A stretch of 64,000 bases of DNA from positions 372,001 through 436,000 of the forward strand of contig JAVJWR010000033.1 in assembly GCA_040221975.1 (NCBI GenBank), given 5' to 3'. Source of the DNA: Haliea sp040221975. Its GTDB lineage: Bacteria > Pseudomonadota > Gammaproteobacteria > Pseudomonadales > Halieaceae. A program made the position numbers and the translations under genes. The number at the start of each line of letters is the position of its first letter. The first letter of the stretch is position 1. Positions 52,591 through 63,112 of this stretch are shown here, piece by piece. The notes under the pieces are model-generated. The model did not search any database. It was not told where the DNA came from and saw only the letters and a list, made by a program, of their open reading frames with translations.

Positions 52591-53477
52591 GTACCGAAAA
52601 TCGCTGCCAGTGTGTCGTCAATGCCGGGATAGCGGTACTCGAAGCCGGCGCGTCGCAGGCCGGCGGGCAACACCCGCTGGCCACTGAGCAACAGTTCGCC
52701 AGCCATTTCCCCGAGCAGCAGCCGCATCACAGGGCTGGGCACGGGCATTCCTGGAAGGGTCCGAAAGTGCTTGCGCATGGCATGACAGAATTCGCGCTGG
52801 GTTACCGGACCTGGCGCGGTAAGGTTGAAGGGGCCTGCCAGCGTATCCTCGGCAAGCAGAAACTCCATTGCGGCCACCACATCCTGACGGTGAATCCAGC
52901 TCAGATACTGGTGGCCACTGCCCGGCCAGCTCGCCACACCGAAACGGAACGGCAACGCCATCTCCTTCAGGGCACCGCCCTGCCGGTCCAGAACCACGCC
53001 GAGGCGCAGCAGACAGGTGCGTATTCCCGCCTCCGCTGCACGGGCGGCCTCCTGTTCCCAGGCTTGGCACAGCTCGCTGGAAAAGCCGCTGCCGGGCGCT
53101 GCCTCTTCCGTCAGCGCGTCATCTCCGCGCGGACCGTAGTAACCGATTGCACTCGCGCTCAGCAGTACCCGCGGGGGCTCGGCAGATTCAGCAAAATACG
53201 TCACCAGCGCCCGGGTTCCCTGTACGCGGCTGGCGACCAGCTCCTCCTTGTAGGCTCTGGTCCAACGCTTTCCCGCAAGGGACGCGCCAGCAAGATTGAT
53301 GACCGCGTCGGGCGCGGAATCAGGCGACAACTCTTCCAGGGAGCGCAAGAAAGTACACTGGGCAGTGTCCCGGTGCCGGCTGCGGCTGAGAATACTGATG
53401 CGATGCCCCGCCTGGAGCAAATGCGGCACCAGAGCCTGGCCGATGAAACCGGTACCTCCCGTGATCAGGATGTGCAT
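52566..53477 (-). CDS. TIGR01777 family NAD-dependent epimerase
   Basis: A 303-residue extended short-chain dehydrogenase of the TIGR01777 (YfcH) group. The N-terminal ITGGTGFIGQALV binds NAD(P), the signature INLAGASLAGKRWT follows, and the C-terminal DUF1731-like end (RVLPAGLRRAGFEYRYPGID) is complete. Substrate unknown. Members often sit beside MerR/LitR and photolyase genes, as here. The ATG at 53477 has GAGGAG upstream. Confidence 0.9.
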   Translation of the reverse strand: MHILITGGTGFIGQALVPHLLQAGHRISILSRSRHRDTAQCTFLRSLEELSPDSAPDAVINLAGASLAGKRWTRAYKEELVASRVQGTRALVTYFAESAEPPRVLLSASAIGYYGPRGDDALTEEAAPGSGFSSELCQAWEQEAARAAEAGIRTCLLRLGVVLDRQGGALKEMALPFRFGVASWPGSGHQYLSWIHRQDVVAAMEFLLAEDTLAGPFNLTAPGPVTQREFCHAMRKHFRTLPGMPVPSPVMRLLLGEMAGELLLSGQRVLPAGLRRAGFEYRYPGIDDTLAAIFGTQAGDRLP

Positions 53478-53513
53478 GTCCTCTCCTCTTCCGCAGCAGC
53501 GTAAGACACCATC

Positions 53514-54380
53514 ATGAACAATGTCATGCCTGAACTGCAACAGCTGCTGGCCGTGCTCCAGGAGCAGCCGCGTCTGGTGGTACTTACCGGCGCGGGCATC
53601 AGCGCCAGTTCGGGTATCCCCACCTACCGTGACGCCGACGGGCAGTGGCTCTACAGCACTCCGATACAGCACCGGGACTTCCTCCAGGACCCCGCCATCC
53701 GGCAACGCTACTGGACCCGGTCCTGGCTGGGATGGCCGGGGGTCCGCGATGCCAACCCCAATATGGCGCACCGGGCCCTGGCCCGGCTGGAACACGCCGG
53801 CGCCATTGAATTGCTGGTCACCCAGAACGTGGACCGCCTGCACCAGCGTGCCGGCAGCGACGCGGTAGTCGATCTGCACGGGCGTCTGGACCGGGTGCGC
53901 TGCCTCACCTGCGGGGTGTATTCTCCACGCGATGGCATGCAGCACCGACTCCTACAGGCAAACCCTCACCTTTCCTCGCTGGCGGCCGGCGCCGGTTCGA
54001 GACCAGATGGCGACATGTCCCTGCCCGATAGCCAGGCGCGACATACGGTTGTCCCGCAGTGCCTTGTCTGTGGGGGGGGCCTGATACCCGACGTCGTTTT
54101 TTTCGGCGGCACGGTACCCAGGGAGCGAGTTGCGCGTGTCACTTCTGCAATCGCGGCTGCCGATGCCCTGCTGGTTGTCGGCTCTTCCCTGCAGGTCTAC
54201 TCGGGCTTCCGCTTCTGCCGCGCGGCCCATGCCGCGGGCAAGCCTTTGATTGTGATCAACCCGGGCATCACCCGCGCCGACACCATCGCCAGCCTGAAAC
54301 TGGCGACGCCCTGCGAACCGCTACTTGACGAGCTGGCAAACATCCTGGGCGACCGCGCCAGCCACCCCGCCCATACCTGA
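53514..54380 (+). CDS. Sir2 family NAD-dependent protein deacylase
   Basis: A 288-residue sirtuin. Motifs are TGAGISASSGIPTYR, the TQNVDRLHQRAG stretch, the catalytic His in VDLHG, and two Cys-x2-Cys pairs (CLTC, CLVC) for zinc, separated by about 55 residues. It removes acyl groups from lysine, or could be an ADP-ribosyltransferase-like member. The start overlaps nothing; a bidirectional terminator lies 20 bp beyond the stop. Confidence 0.93.
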   Translation: MNNVMPELQQLLAVLQEQPRLVVLTGAGISASSGIPTYRDADGQWLYSTPIQHRDFLQDPAIRQRYWTRSWLGWPGVRDANPNMAHRALARLEHAGAIELLVTQNVDRLHQRAGSDAVVDLHGRLDRVRCLTCGVYSPRDGMQHRLLQANPHLSSLAAGAGSRPDGDMSLPDSQARHTVVPQCLVCGGGLIPDVVFFGGTVPRERVARVTSAIAAADALLVVGSSLQVYSGFRFCRAAHAAGKPLIVINPGITRADTIASLKLATPCEPLLDELANILGDRASHPAHT

Positions 54381-54400
54381 GCTGCGGGATGGACAGGACA

Positions 54401-54436
54401 AAAAAAACCCGCGCTCTCTGGCGCGGGTTTTTCCTT
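54401..54436. terminator. bidirectional terminator between sirtuin and DUF4397 genes
   Basis: AAACCCGCGC pairs with GCGCGGGTTT around a short loop, with an A-run before and a T-run after, so it can stop transcription from both convergent genes. Confidence 0.85.
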
Positions 54437-54449
54437 TCCTTTTGCGACT

Positions 54450-55871
54450 TCAGTCGACAAGAATCGTCAACTCTATCAGCGGACTTCCGGCAATTTCCGC
54501 CGGCGACGGATCGCGGGCGATAACAGTATAGTTGACGCCCCCTTCGAGAGTGACCGTGCCGCCGCTGTCGAACGCCACCACCGACTTGTCACCGGCAGCG
54601 GTAACGGTGACCCAGTAGTTTCCCGGCGTCAGCGCGATTTGCCCAGTGGTGCCGGGATAGGCGAGATCCGAGATTGCCGCATCGGCGTCCGCGATCACCC
54701 CGTCGGCAGTGAGATAGACGTCGACCGGAATCTCGCCAGCGACGATCGAGGAACCGTGGATGACCTCGACTCTGGCGGCAGTGGCAATGTTTCTGCGGTC
54801 ATCGCTGGTAACCAAAGCCTCGATTGAATTGGCCGCAAATGAGCCCAGGGCCAGCACTGTGTAGCTTGCAGTCTGCTCCAGAGCAAGGTCGACATCTATC
54901 GGTGCGATACTGTTATCCGCGTTGGCGGCGACCACCACATTGTAGGTCCCCGCGGGCACCTCGATATCTCCGTAGGCACTTGCTGCCGGAAACGGCACAT
55001 TGGCAAGTACGGTCGCTCCATCGACAATCACATCCACGGCGGGCGTATCTGCCGAATTGTGCACCACACGCACGGACGCACCCATGCTCGGGTCGACAAC
55101 TTCTGTTGCGCCCTCTGCACCGACCGCCAGCAGGTTGACAGGATTGCTGCCGACCTTGAAGGTGTTATTGATTGCCAGTACCAGTACTTCAGTGCCAGCG
55201 GGGAAACTGAGGATCCCACTGTCGTACACCACCGCATCGCTGCCATCACCGGTAATCCTGACCCGATAGTCGGTGTCGGGCTCCAGCGCAAGAGGGCCGA
55301 GCGCATCACCAAACCCGGCATCAATCGGGGCGGCTGAAGCGAGGGGATCATCGGGACCCGTCACGTAGATATCCACATCGCCAGCCACAGGCGCAGCGTG
55401 CATGACCGACACACGAACACCGGAAATATCTTCTTCAATGGCTACCGGATCCAGTACTTTGGCCTTTAGATTCAGCTCTCCGTCAGCATCAAACAGCGCG
55501 TCATAGGCGACGACATCGGTCCTGACACCTTCCTCCAACACCAGTTCCACTGGCCCGATGACGGTGACCTCGGAACCATCCGCAAGCACCCCCCTGACCT
55601 CAACTTCAATCGAGCCGGGGTTGTCAATTGTGAGCAATCCGGAACTCTGCCTGAATGCCACCTCCTCCAGGGCAAGCTCGCCGTCGACATACACATTGAC
55701 ATCGGGAGCATCCGCGCCGGCGTGGGTGACGCGCAGCTGAGCGGGCTGGACCGCTGGCGGCGGGGGTGGCGGAGGGGTCACCTCCGGCTGGGCGGGACTG
55801 TCCGAACTGTCGCTACAGCCAACAATGGTGGCCAGAACTGCCGCCAGGCACAACGATCGTGACACTTTCAT
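54450..55871 (-). CDS. DUF4397 repeat lipoprotein
   Basis: A 473-residue surface-type lipoprotein. The signal ends LATIVGC, then a Pro-rich linker, then four similar beta domains, each opening with a V-x-H-x(5)-(P)-x-V-D/N-V-Y-(V/L) pattern: VTHAGADAPDVNVYV, VMHAAPVAGDVDIYV, VVHNSADTPAVDVIV and VIHGSSIVAGEIPVDVYL. DUF4397 proteins are exported and their role is unknown; binding or adhesion is plausible. The ATG at 55871 has AGAGG 8 nt upstream. Confidence 0.9.
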   Translation of the reverse strand: MKVSRSLCLAAVLATIVGCSDSSDSPAQPEVTPPPPPPPAVQPAQLRVTHAGADAPDVNVYVDGELALEEVAFRQSSGLLTIDNPGSIEVEVRGVLADGSEVTVIGPVELVLEEGVRTDVVAYDALFDADGELNLKAKVLDPVAIEEDISGVRVSVMHAAPVAGDVDIYVTGPDDPLASAAPIDAGFGDALGPLALEPDTDYRVRITGDGSDAVVYDSGILSFPAGTEVLVLAINNTFKVGSNPVNLLAVGAEGATEVVDPSMGASVRVVHNSADTPAVDVIVDGATVLANVPFPAASAYGDIEVPAGTYNVVVAANADNSIAPIDVDLALEQTASYTVLALGSFAANSIEALVTSDDRRNIATAARVEVIHGSSIVAGEIPVDVYLTADGVIADADAAISDLAYPGTTGQIALTPGNYWVTVTAAGDKSVVAFDSGGTVTLEGGVNYTVIARDPSPAEIAGSPLIELTILVD

Positions 55872-56050
55872 ACTTTTTACCTCTCCAGTGGGGTTAGCAA
55901 TCAATACGCTGCCCTGACAAAAGCCAGATTAACCGTGGCAGGCGGATCCTCTGGAGAACAGGGACAAAAACTGGACACGTACGCGGTTGCAGGCCACTCG
56001 AAGGGTTATCATGCGCCTCTGCCCGACTGCCCTGTCCTCGAGTGACAACC

Positions 56051-57484
56051 ATGACCACAACCATCTACCTGTTCCGCAACGACCTGCGTCTGGCTGACTT
56101 GCCGGGCCTTGCAGCTGCGGCGGCCAACGGCCCGGTACTGCCCGTCTACATTCTCGATGACGACGCCGCTGGTGATCGCGCTCACGGTGGCGCCAGCCGC
56201 TGGTGGCTGCACCACAGCCTGCGGGCACTGGCCGCCGATATCGCCGCCGGTGGCGGGCAGCTGGTGCTGCGCAGCGGCGATACGGTGAGCTGCCTGCAGG
56301 AACTGGCCGCCGTCAGCGGCGCCGGTGCCATTCACTTCAGCCGCAGTTACAGCCCCTGGGAGAGGGCCCTTGAAACCAGGCTGAGGCAGGAGTTCGATGG
56401 CGGTGTACACCTCAAGCGCTTCCCTGGCGTGCTGCTGCATGAGCCAGAAAGTATCGCCAACCAGACGGGAGAGCCGTTCAAGGTCTTCACCCCGTTCTGG
56501 CGCCACTGCCGGCGCCAGAACGGTCCGGGGCTGCCGCTGCGCACCCCGTCCGGGGTCACCTGGAGCAAGCCACAGAGCAGCTCCGACTCGCTTGAGGACT
56601 GGGCGCTGCTGCCGCGCAATCCGGACTGGGCTGCGCATTGGCCAAAGCTGTGGACACCCGGCACCGCAGGGGCCCGGCACGCCCTGGAGCAATTCCTGCG
56701 CCACCGCTTGCAGCGCTACGCCAGCGGCCGCGACCACCCGGCCGAGAATGCCACCTCGCGGCTGTCGCCACACCTCCGTTTTGGCGAGATCTCGCCGCGC
56801 GAGATCTGGCACAAGGCCCGGGAACTCGCCGCGCGCAATCCACAGCAGCAGGATCAGGTGGACAAGTTCCTCAGCGAACTCGGCTGGCGCGAGTTCTCCT
56901 ATCACCTGCTGTATCATTTCCCGACCATTCCGGAAAAGCCCTTCAAGGAGCAGTTCTCCGACTTCCCCTGGCTGGGCAACCAGGCGCAATTGCGGGCCTG
57001 GCAGCGAGGCCAGACCGGGTACCCGGTCGTGGATGCCGGGATGCGTGAACTGTGGCACACCGGCTACATGCACAATCGTATCCGCATGGTGACGGCGTCT
57101 TTCCTTAGCAAGCACCTGTTGACCCACTGGCGGGCAGGGGAACGCTGGTTCTGGGATACCCTGGTGGACGCGGATCCCGCCAGCAATACCTGTAGCTGGC
57201 AGTGGGTTGCCGGCAGCGGCGCCGATGCGGCCCCTTACTTCCGCATTTTCAACCCGGTCATCCAGGGCGAGAAGTTCGATGCCGACGGCGCCTATGTGCG
57301 GCACTGGGTACCTGAAGTCGCCCGCCTGCCGGATCGCTGGCTACACCGGCCCTGGGAGGCTACAGACGAGGTGTTGTCCGCGGCGGGTGTTGTCCTCGGC
57401 GACAACTATCCGCGTCCCCTGGTTGATCACCGCCAGGCCCGGGAGGCGGCACTGTCAGCCTATCAGCAGATCCGCAGCGGCTGA
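56051..57484 (+). CDS. phrB: deoxyribodipyrimidine photolyase
   Basis: A 477-residue class I photolyase that repairs UV-made cyclobutane pyrimidine dimers using blue light. An N-terminal alpha/beta domain (IYLFRNDLRLAD, FTPFWRHC) and a C-terminal FAD domain (GRDHPAENATSRLSPHLRFG, GWREFSYHLLYHFP, VVDAGMRELWHTGYMHNRIRM, WFWDTLVDADPASNTCSWQWV) are complete. The ATG at 56051 is preferred to the GTG at 56042. It lies about 3.5 kb from the MerR/sigma pair, in a setting typical of light-response genes. Confidence 0.95.
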   Translation: MTTTIYLFRNDLRLADLPGLAAAAANGPVLPVYILDDDAAGDRAHGGASRWWLHHSLRALAADIAAGGGQLVLRSGDTVSCLQELAAVSGAGAIHFSRSYSPWERALETRLRQEFDGGVHLKRFPGVLLHEPESIANQTGEPFKVFTPFWRHCRRQNGPGLPLRTPSGVTWSKPQSSSDSLEDWALLPRNPDWAAHWPKLWTPGTAGARHALEQFLRHRLQRYASGRDHPAENATSRLSPHLRFGEISPREIWHKARELAARNPQQQDQVDKFLSELGWREFSYHLLYHFPTIPEKPFKEQFSDFPWLGNQAQLRAWQRGQTGYPVVDAGMRELWHTGYMHNRIRMVTASFLSKHLLTHWRAGERWFWDTLVDADPASNTCSWQWVAGSGADAAPYFRIFNPVIQGEKFDADGAYVRHWVPEVARLPDRWLHRPWEATDEVLSAAGVVLGDNYPRPLVDHRQAREAALSAYQQIRSG

Positions 57485-57600
57485 TACGCCCCCGGATACA
57501 AGCGGTGACGACTGGAATTCTGTGGGCGCAACGCCGATACTAGACAGCAACCGGGAGCAGCCACCCCGAAACCTACATATCCCAGATTTGGAGAACCGAC

Positions 57601-58446
57601 ATGATCACAACAGCACGCAGCGCGCTCTACCCGGCCCTCTTGCTGGCCCTTGGGCTCAGTGCCGGCCCCGCCAGCGCGGATATCGCCGAGGTGGTCGACG
57701 CCGAGGGCAACAGGATGTCCTTCGAATACGAGGGCGACCAGCTGCGCATCAACATGAATCAGGAAAACAGCTACATGCTGGTGCGGGGCGAGCAGATCTA
57801 TGCGGTCACCGACAACGACGGCGAAATCATGGTTATCGACGTCAAGCAGACCCTGTCCATGTTCGGCAACATGGCCCAGTCCGCGATTCCCGATATGGCT
57901 GCGGTCAATGTGGAATCACTGGAAGCCACCGGCCGCAGCGAAACGGTCGCCGGAATCCCCGGAGAAGTGTACAACCTCAAGTATACCGATCAGGAAGGCA
58001 GGCGCCAGGAATCAGACATGGTGCTGTCTTCGGATCGCCGTGCCATGGGGTTCCGCGACGCCGTCCATCGCATGGCATCAACCATGTCCAGCATGCTCGC
58101 CCAACAGGGCACCCACGACCGCCTGCAGGCGCAACTGGATGGCATGAACCTCGGTGTGTTGCGCTATGGCGAAGACATGCGCGTGACTGCCATCACCGAA
58201 ACCCAGGTCGCCGACGCCCGCTTCGTGCTGCCCGCAGAGCCCACAGACCTGTCCGGGCTGGGTGGCCTGTTCGGGGCAGGCGCTACCGGTGGCGGTGAAG
58301 GCGGTTTCATGTCCGGGATCCTCGGTGGTAACGCGGCGGAGAAAGCCGCCGAGCCAGAGGATGAAGCCGAAGATCAAGCGGCCAATCCGATAGAAAACGC
58401 CGGCAAGGAGATCGGCAAGGCCTTTGGCAAGCTGTTCGGCAACTGA
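57601..58446 (+). CDS. exported protein of unknown function
   Basis: A 281-residue protein with a signal peptide (about 1-26), a beta-rich domain with an MxFEYEG-type start (RMSFEYEGDQLRINM), and a Gly-rich hinge (GLFGAGATGGGEGG). The tail is acidic and Ala-rich, ending in a short amphipathic helix (IENAGKEIGKAFGKLFGN). GGAG is 8 nt upstream. I do not recognise a family. It is probably periplasmic or surface-associated. Confidence 0.78.
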   Translation: MITTARSALYPALLLALGLSAGPASADIAEVVDAEGNRMSFEYEGDQLRINMNQENSYMLVRGEQIYAVTDNDGEIMVIDVKQTLSMFGNMAQSAIPDMAAVNVESLEATGRSETVAGIPGEVYNLKYTDQEGRRQESDMVLSSDRRAMGFRDAVHRMASTMSSMLAQQGTHDRLQAQLDGMNLGVLRYGEDMRVTAITETQVADARFVLPAEPTDLSGLGGLFGAGATGGGEGGFMSGILGGNAAEKAAEPEDEAEDQAANPIENAGKEIGKAFGKLFGN

Positions 58447-58532
58447 GCGGCACTTGTGCCGGAGATTGAACTGGCACCAGCGGCGGCTTTAGGGCAAAAT
58501 GCGCCCCTGATTTTACGAGGGGTTGCCGCCGC

Positions 58533-58751
58533 ATGGCAAAAGAAGACCAGATCGAAATGGAGGGCGAGGTTATCGACACCCTGCCCAATACCACCTTTCG
58601 CGTCCAACTGGAGAACGGACACGTTGTGACCGCCCATATCTCCGGCAAGATGCGTAAAAACTATATTCGCATCCTTACCGGCGACAAGGTACGGGTGGAA
58701 CTCACGCCCTATGACCTGACCAAGGGCCGTATCACCTACCGCGAGCGGTAG
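58533..58751 (+). CDS. infA: translation initiation factor IF-1
   Basis: A 72-residue OB-fold protein that binds the ribosomal A site during initiation. The sequence MAKEDQIEMEGEVIDTLPN through LTKGRITYRER is nearly invariant in gammaproteobacteria. It faces clpA tail to tail across only 7 bp with no visible terminator. Confidence 0.98.
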   Translation: MAKEDQIEMEGEVIDTLPNTTFRVQLENGHVVTAHISGKMRKNYIRILTGDKVRVELTPYDLTKGRITYRER

Positions 58752-58758
58752 GCTTTTC

Positions 58759-61035
58759 CTAGGCCGGTTCGGCCTCGGTTTCCTCGACCAGCACCTCCAG
58801 GTCATCGCGTGCCGTGTTCACGCGCACCCGGGCCACCCCACCGGCCTGGGACAGGGAACCGAACAATACCAGCTCCGCCAGCGGCTTCTTGATGTGCTCC
58901 TGGATGACCCGGGCCATCGGCCGGGCGCCCATGTTGCGGTCGTAGCCTTTCTCCACCAGCCACAGGCGCGCATCCTCGTCCACGTCCAGCGTTACCCGCT
59001 TTTCGTCCAGCTGACCCTGCAGCTCGGTCAGGAACTTGTCCACCACGGTCAGGATAATGTCCTCGCCAAGAGGCTCGAACTGCACAATGCTGTCGAGACG
59101 GTTGCGGAACTCCGGCGTAAACAGGCGATTGATCGCTTCCATCCCGTCGGTGCTGTGATCCTGGGTGGTGAACCCGATCGTGCGGCGGCTGATGCTCTCG
59201 GCGCCAGCATTGGTAGTCATCACCAGGATAACGTTGCGGAAGTCGGCCTTGCGGCCGTTGTTGTCGGTCAGGGCACCGTGGTCCATGACCTGCAGCAACA
59301 GGTTGAACACTTCCGGGTGAGCCTTCTCGATCTCGTCCAGCAGGATGACCGCATGCGGATGCTTGGTCACGGCGTCCGTCAGCAGACCACCCTGGTCGAA
59401 GCCGACATAGCCCGGAGGCGCACCGATCAGGCGCGACACTGTGTGCCGCTCCATGTATTCGGACATGTCGAAGCGGATCAGCTCCAGCCCCAGCACCCGC
59501 GCCAGCTGGCGCGTCACCTCGGTTTTACCCACACCCGTGGGGCCTGCCAGCAGGAACGAGCCGATGGGCTTGTCACCGGAGCGCAGCCCGGCACGCGCCA
59601 GCTTGATCGACGTCGCCAGACTGCTGATGGCCCGATCCTGGCCAAACACCACCATCTGCAGGTTCTGCTCGAGTTTCTGCAGGGTCTCGCGGTCATCCGA
59701 GCTGACCGATTTCGGCGGAATTCGGGCTATTTTCGCCACCACGGCCTCAATATCCGCCACCCCGATCACTTTTTTCCGCTTCGACGGCGGCTGCAACTGC
59801 TGATAGGCACCGGCTTCGTCAATGACGTCGATGGCCTTGTCCGGGAGGAATCGGTCGTTGATGTACCGGGCCGAGAGGTCGGTGGCGACCCGCAAGGCCT
59901 TGTTGGTATAGCGCAGGCCGTGGTGTTCCTCAAAGCGCGATTTCAGCCCCTTGAGGATCTTGTAGGCATCATCAGGCGTCGGCTCCATCACGTCGATCTT
60001 CTGAAAGCGGCGACTCAGGGCCTTGTCCTTGTCGAAAATGCCGCGGTATTCCTGGAACGTGGTTGAGCCAATGCAGCGCATCTTGCCTGACGTCAGCAGC
60101 GGCTTGAGCAGATTGCTGGCATCCATGACGCCACCGGAGGCCGCGCCCGCGCCGATAATGGTGTGGATCTCGTCGATAAACAGGATCGCGCCCTCGCGCT
60201 TCTTCAGATTGGCCAAAAGGCCCTTGAAGCGTTTTTCGAAGTCACCGCGATACTTGGTCCCGGCCAGCAGGGCGCCCAGGTCCAGCGAGTAGACCACGCT
60301 GTCCTTGAGCATCTCCGGCACTTCGCCGTCCACAATCATTTTCGCCAGCCCCTCGGCAATGGCCGTCTTGCCAACACCGGACTCGCCCACCAGCAGGGGA
60401 TTGTTCTTGCGCCTGCGGGCCAGGATCTGGGCTACCCGCTCCACTTCCGGTATGCGCCCGATCAGTGGGTCAATGCGCCCGGCCTTGGCTTCCTCGTTGA
60501 GGTTGGTCGCAAAATTGTCCAGCGGGTTGCCCTCACCCTCCTCTGTCGGCACACCCTCGGCACCTGCCGCACCGGGTTCACCGCCCTCGTTGTCCTCGGA
60601 CACCTTGGAAATGCCGTGAGTGATGTAATTGACGACGTCCAGGCGGGCAATGCTCTGGGTCTTGAGGAAGTAAACGGCCTGGCTCTCCTGCTCGCTGAAG
60701 ATCGCTACCAGCACATTGGCACCGGTGACTTCGCTGCGACCGGAGGACTGGACGTGGAATACCGCCCGCTGCAGCACCCGCTGGAAGCCCAGGGTCGGCT
60801 GGGTCTCGCGTTCGTCATTGTCCTCGGGAATCAGTGGCGTAGTGGCATCCACGAACTCGACCAGATCACCCCGCAGAGCCTTGATATCAGCGCCGCAGGC
60901 CTTGAGGACACGAATTGCGTCGTTATTGTCCAGCAGTGCCAGCAACAAGTGCTCCACCGTCATGAACTCGTGACGCTTGCCCCGTGCCTCCCGAAACGCC
61001 TCGTTCAGCGTCAGTTCCAGGTCCTTGCTCAGCAT
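58759..61035 (-). CDS. clpA: ATP-dependent Clp protease ATPase subunit ClpA
   Basis: A 758-residue AAA+ unfoldase that feeds ClpP. Two N-terminal repeats (1-145) bind ClpS. AAA domain 1 has GESGVGKT and FIDEIHTIIGAG, and AAA domain 2 has GPTGVGKTE and LLDEIEKAHPEV. The ClpP-binding loop region IGFTTQDH follows. Length equals E. coli ClpA. It starts 20 bp after clpS and is likely one transcript with it. Confidence 0.97.
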   Translation of the reverse strand: MLSKDLELTLNEAFREARGKRHEFMTVEHLLLALLDNNDAIRVLKACGADIKALRGDLVEFVDATTPLIPEDNDERETQPTLGFQRVLQRAVFHVQSSGRSEVTGANVLVAIFSEQESQAVYFLKTQSIARLDVVNYITHGISKVSEDNEGGEPGAAGAEGVPTEEGEGNPLDNFATNLNEEAKAGRIDPLIGRIPEVERVAQILARRRKNNPLLVGESGVGKTAIAEGLAKMIVDGEVPEMLKDSVVYSLDLGALLAGTKYRGDFEKRFKGLLANLKKREGAILFIDEIHTIIGAGAASGGVMDASNLLKPLLTSGKMRCIGSTTFQEYRGIFDKDKALSRRFQKIDVMEPTPDDAYKILKGLKSRFEEHHGLRYTNKALRVATDLSARYINDRFLPDKAIDVIDEAGAYQQLQPPSKRKKVIGVADIEAVVAKIARIPPKSVSSDDRETLQKLEQNLQMVVFGQDRAISSLATSIKLARAGLRSGDKPIGSFLLAGPTGVGKTEVTRQLARVLGLELIRFDMSEYMERHTVSRLIGAPPGYVGFDQGGLLTDAVTKHPHAVILLDEIEKAHPEVFNLLLQVMDHGALTDNNGRKADFRNVILVMTTNAGAESISRRTIGFTTQDHSTDGMEAINRLFTPEFRNRLDSIVQFEPLGEDIILTVVDKFLTELQGQLDEKRVTLDVDEDARLWLVEKGYDRNMGARPMARVIQEHIKKPLAELVLFGSLSQAGGVARVRVNTARDDLEVLVEETEAEPA

Positions 61036-61055
61036 ACTTTACCACTCCCGGGCTG

Positions 61056-61418
61056 CTAGCCCTCAGATGCCTCGATTTCGCATAACAGCGGGTGCTGGTT
61101 CTCCCGCGCGTACTGATTGACCTGGGTCGCCTTGGTCTCGGCAATGTCCCTGGTATAGATACCACATACGCCCTTGCCCTTGGTATGGACTGTCAGCATG
61201 ACATGGGTCGCCTGTTCACGGTTCATGCGGAAGAACACTTCCAGCACCTCGACCACGAACTCCATGGGCGTGTAGTCATCATTCAGCAATACAACTTTGA
61301 ACAGCGGCGGCTTCTTGAGTTCCGGCTTGGACTCCTGCAGCGTCAAGCCGCCGTCGTTGTCGCGCTGCTCATCGCCGGCAGACAGCCGCCAATGACCAAC
61401 TACGGGTACTTCGTTCAC
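61056..61418 (-). CDS. clpS: ClpA adaptor protein ClpS
   Basis: A 120-residue N-end-rule adaptor. The flexible N-terminus leads to the core PLFKVVLLNDDYTPMEFVVEVL, whose Asn-Asp-Asp and Met line the pocket for N-terminal Leu, Phe, Tyr and Trp. THVMLTVHTKGKGVCGIY completes the family pattern. A GTG start at 61418 with GAGG and AAGG upstream is preferred; the open frame before it is not protein-like. A minus-strand -10 TATAAT lies at 61467-61472. Confidence 0.93.
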   Translation of the reverse strand: MNEVPVVGHWRLSAGDEQRDNDGGLTLQESKPELKKPPLFKVVLLNDDYTPMEFVVEVLEVFFRMNREQATHVMLTVHTKGKGVCGIYTRDIAETKATQVNQYARENQHPLLCEIEASEG

Positions 61419-61663
61419 GCCTTTCCTCTCATGTCGTTGCCATGACCAGATAGTGGATATGGGCTCATTATAAGTCAATTCAAGGTTGCGTGGCGGTGGA
61501 GGGTCACGCCGCCGGCGCCCGGTGACCCCAAGTGTATTCGTCACGGCAGGAGGTCGCCCCACACCTTGCGCCGCTCCGGACACGGCGTACGTATGCCGGG
61601 GGATGCGACAGCGTCAGGGGGGGTCGCCATCAGGGGGAATACCGTGAAGAACGGAGCACAAAA

Positions 61664-61689
61664 AAGGGCCCGTGTTGCCACGAGCCCTT
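61664..61689 (-). terminator. terminator after icd
   Basis: On the minus strand AAGGGCTCGTG pairs with CACGGGCCCTT around GCAA (one bulge), followed by a T-run. It lies 23 bp past the icd stop. Confidence 0.8.
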
Positions 61690-61711
61690 GCTGGTAACGC
61701 CGCGAACGGAA

Positions 61712-62965
<1,254 letters not shown>

Positions 62966-63112
62966 AGATTGTTCTCCGTAGATGTGGGTCCATTGAATCT
63001 CGGGGTGCGGTATCCTTGCAGGATGCCCCTCTAAAACGGCGCCTAGTGTATCAGGTTTCCTGCTGTTTCTGATTAACCGGGGGCAGATTTTTGGCCGCAC
63101 CCAGGAGCTTTG

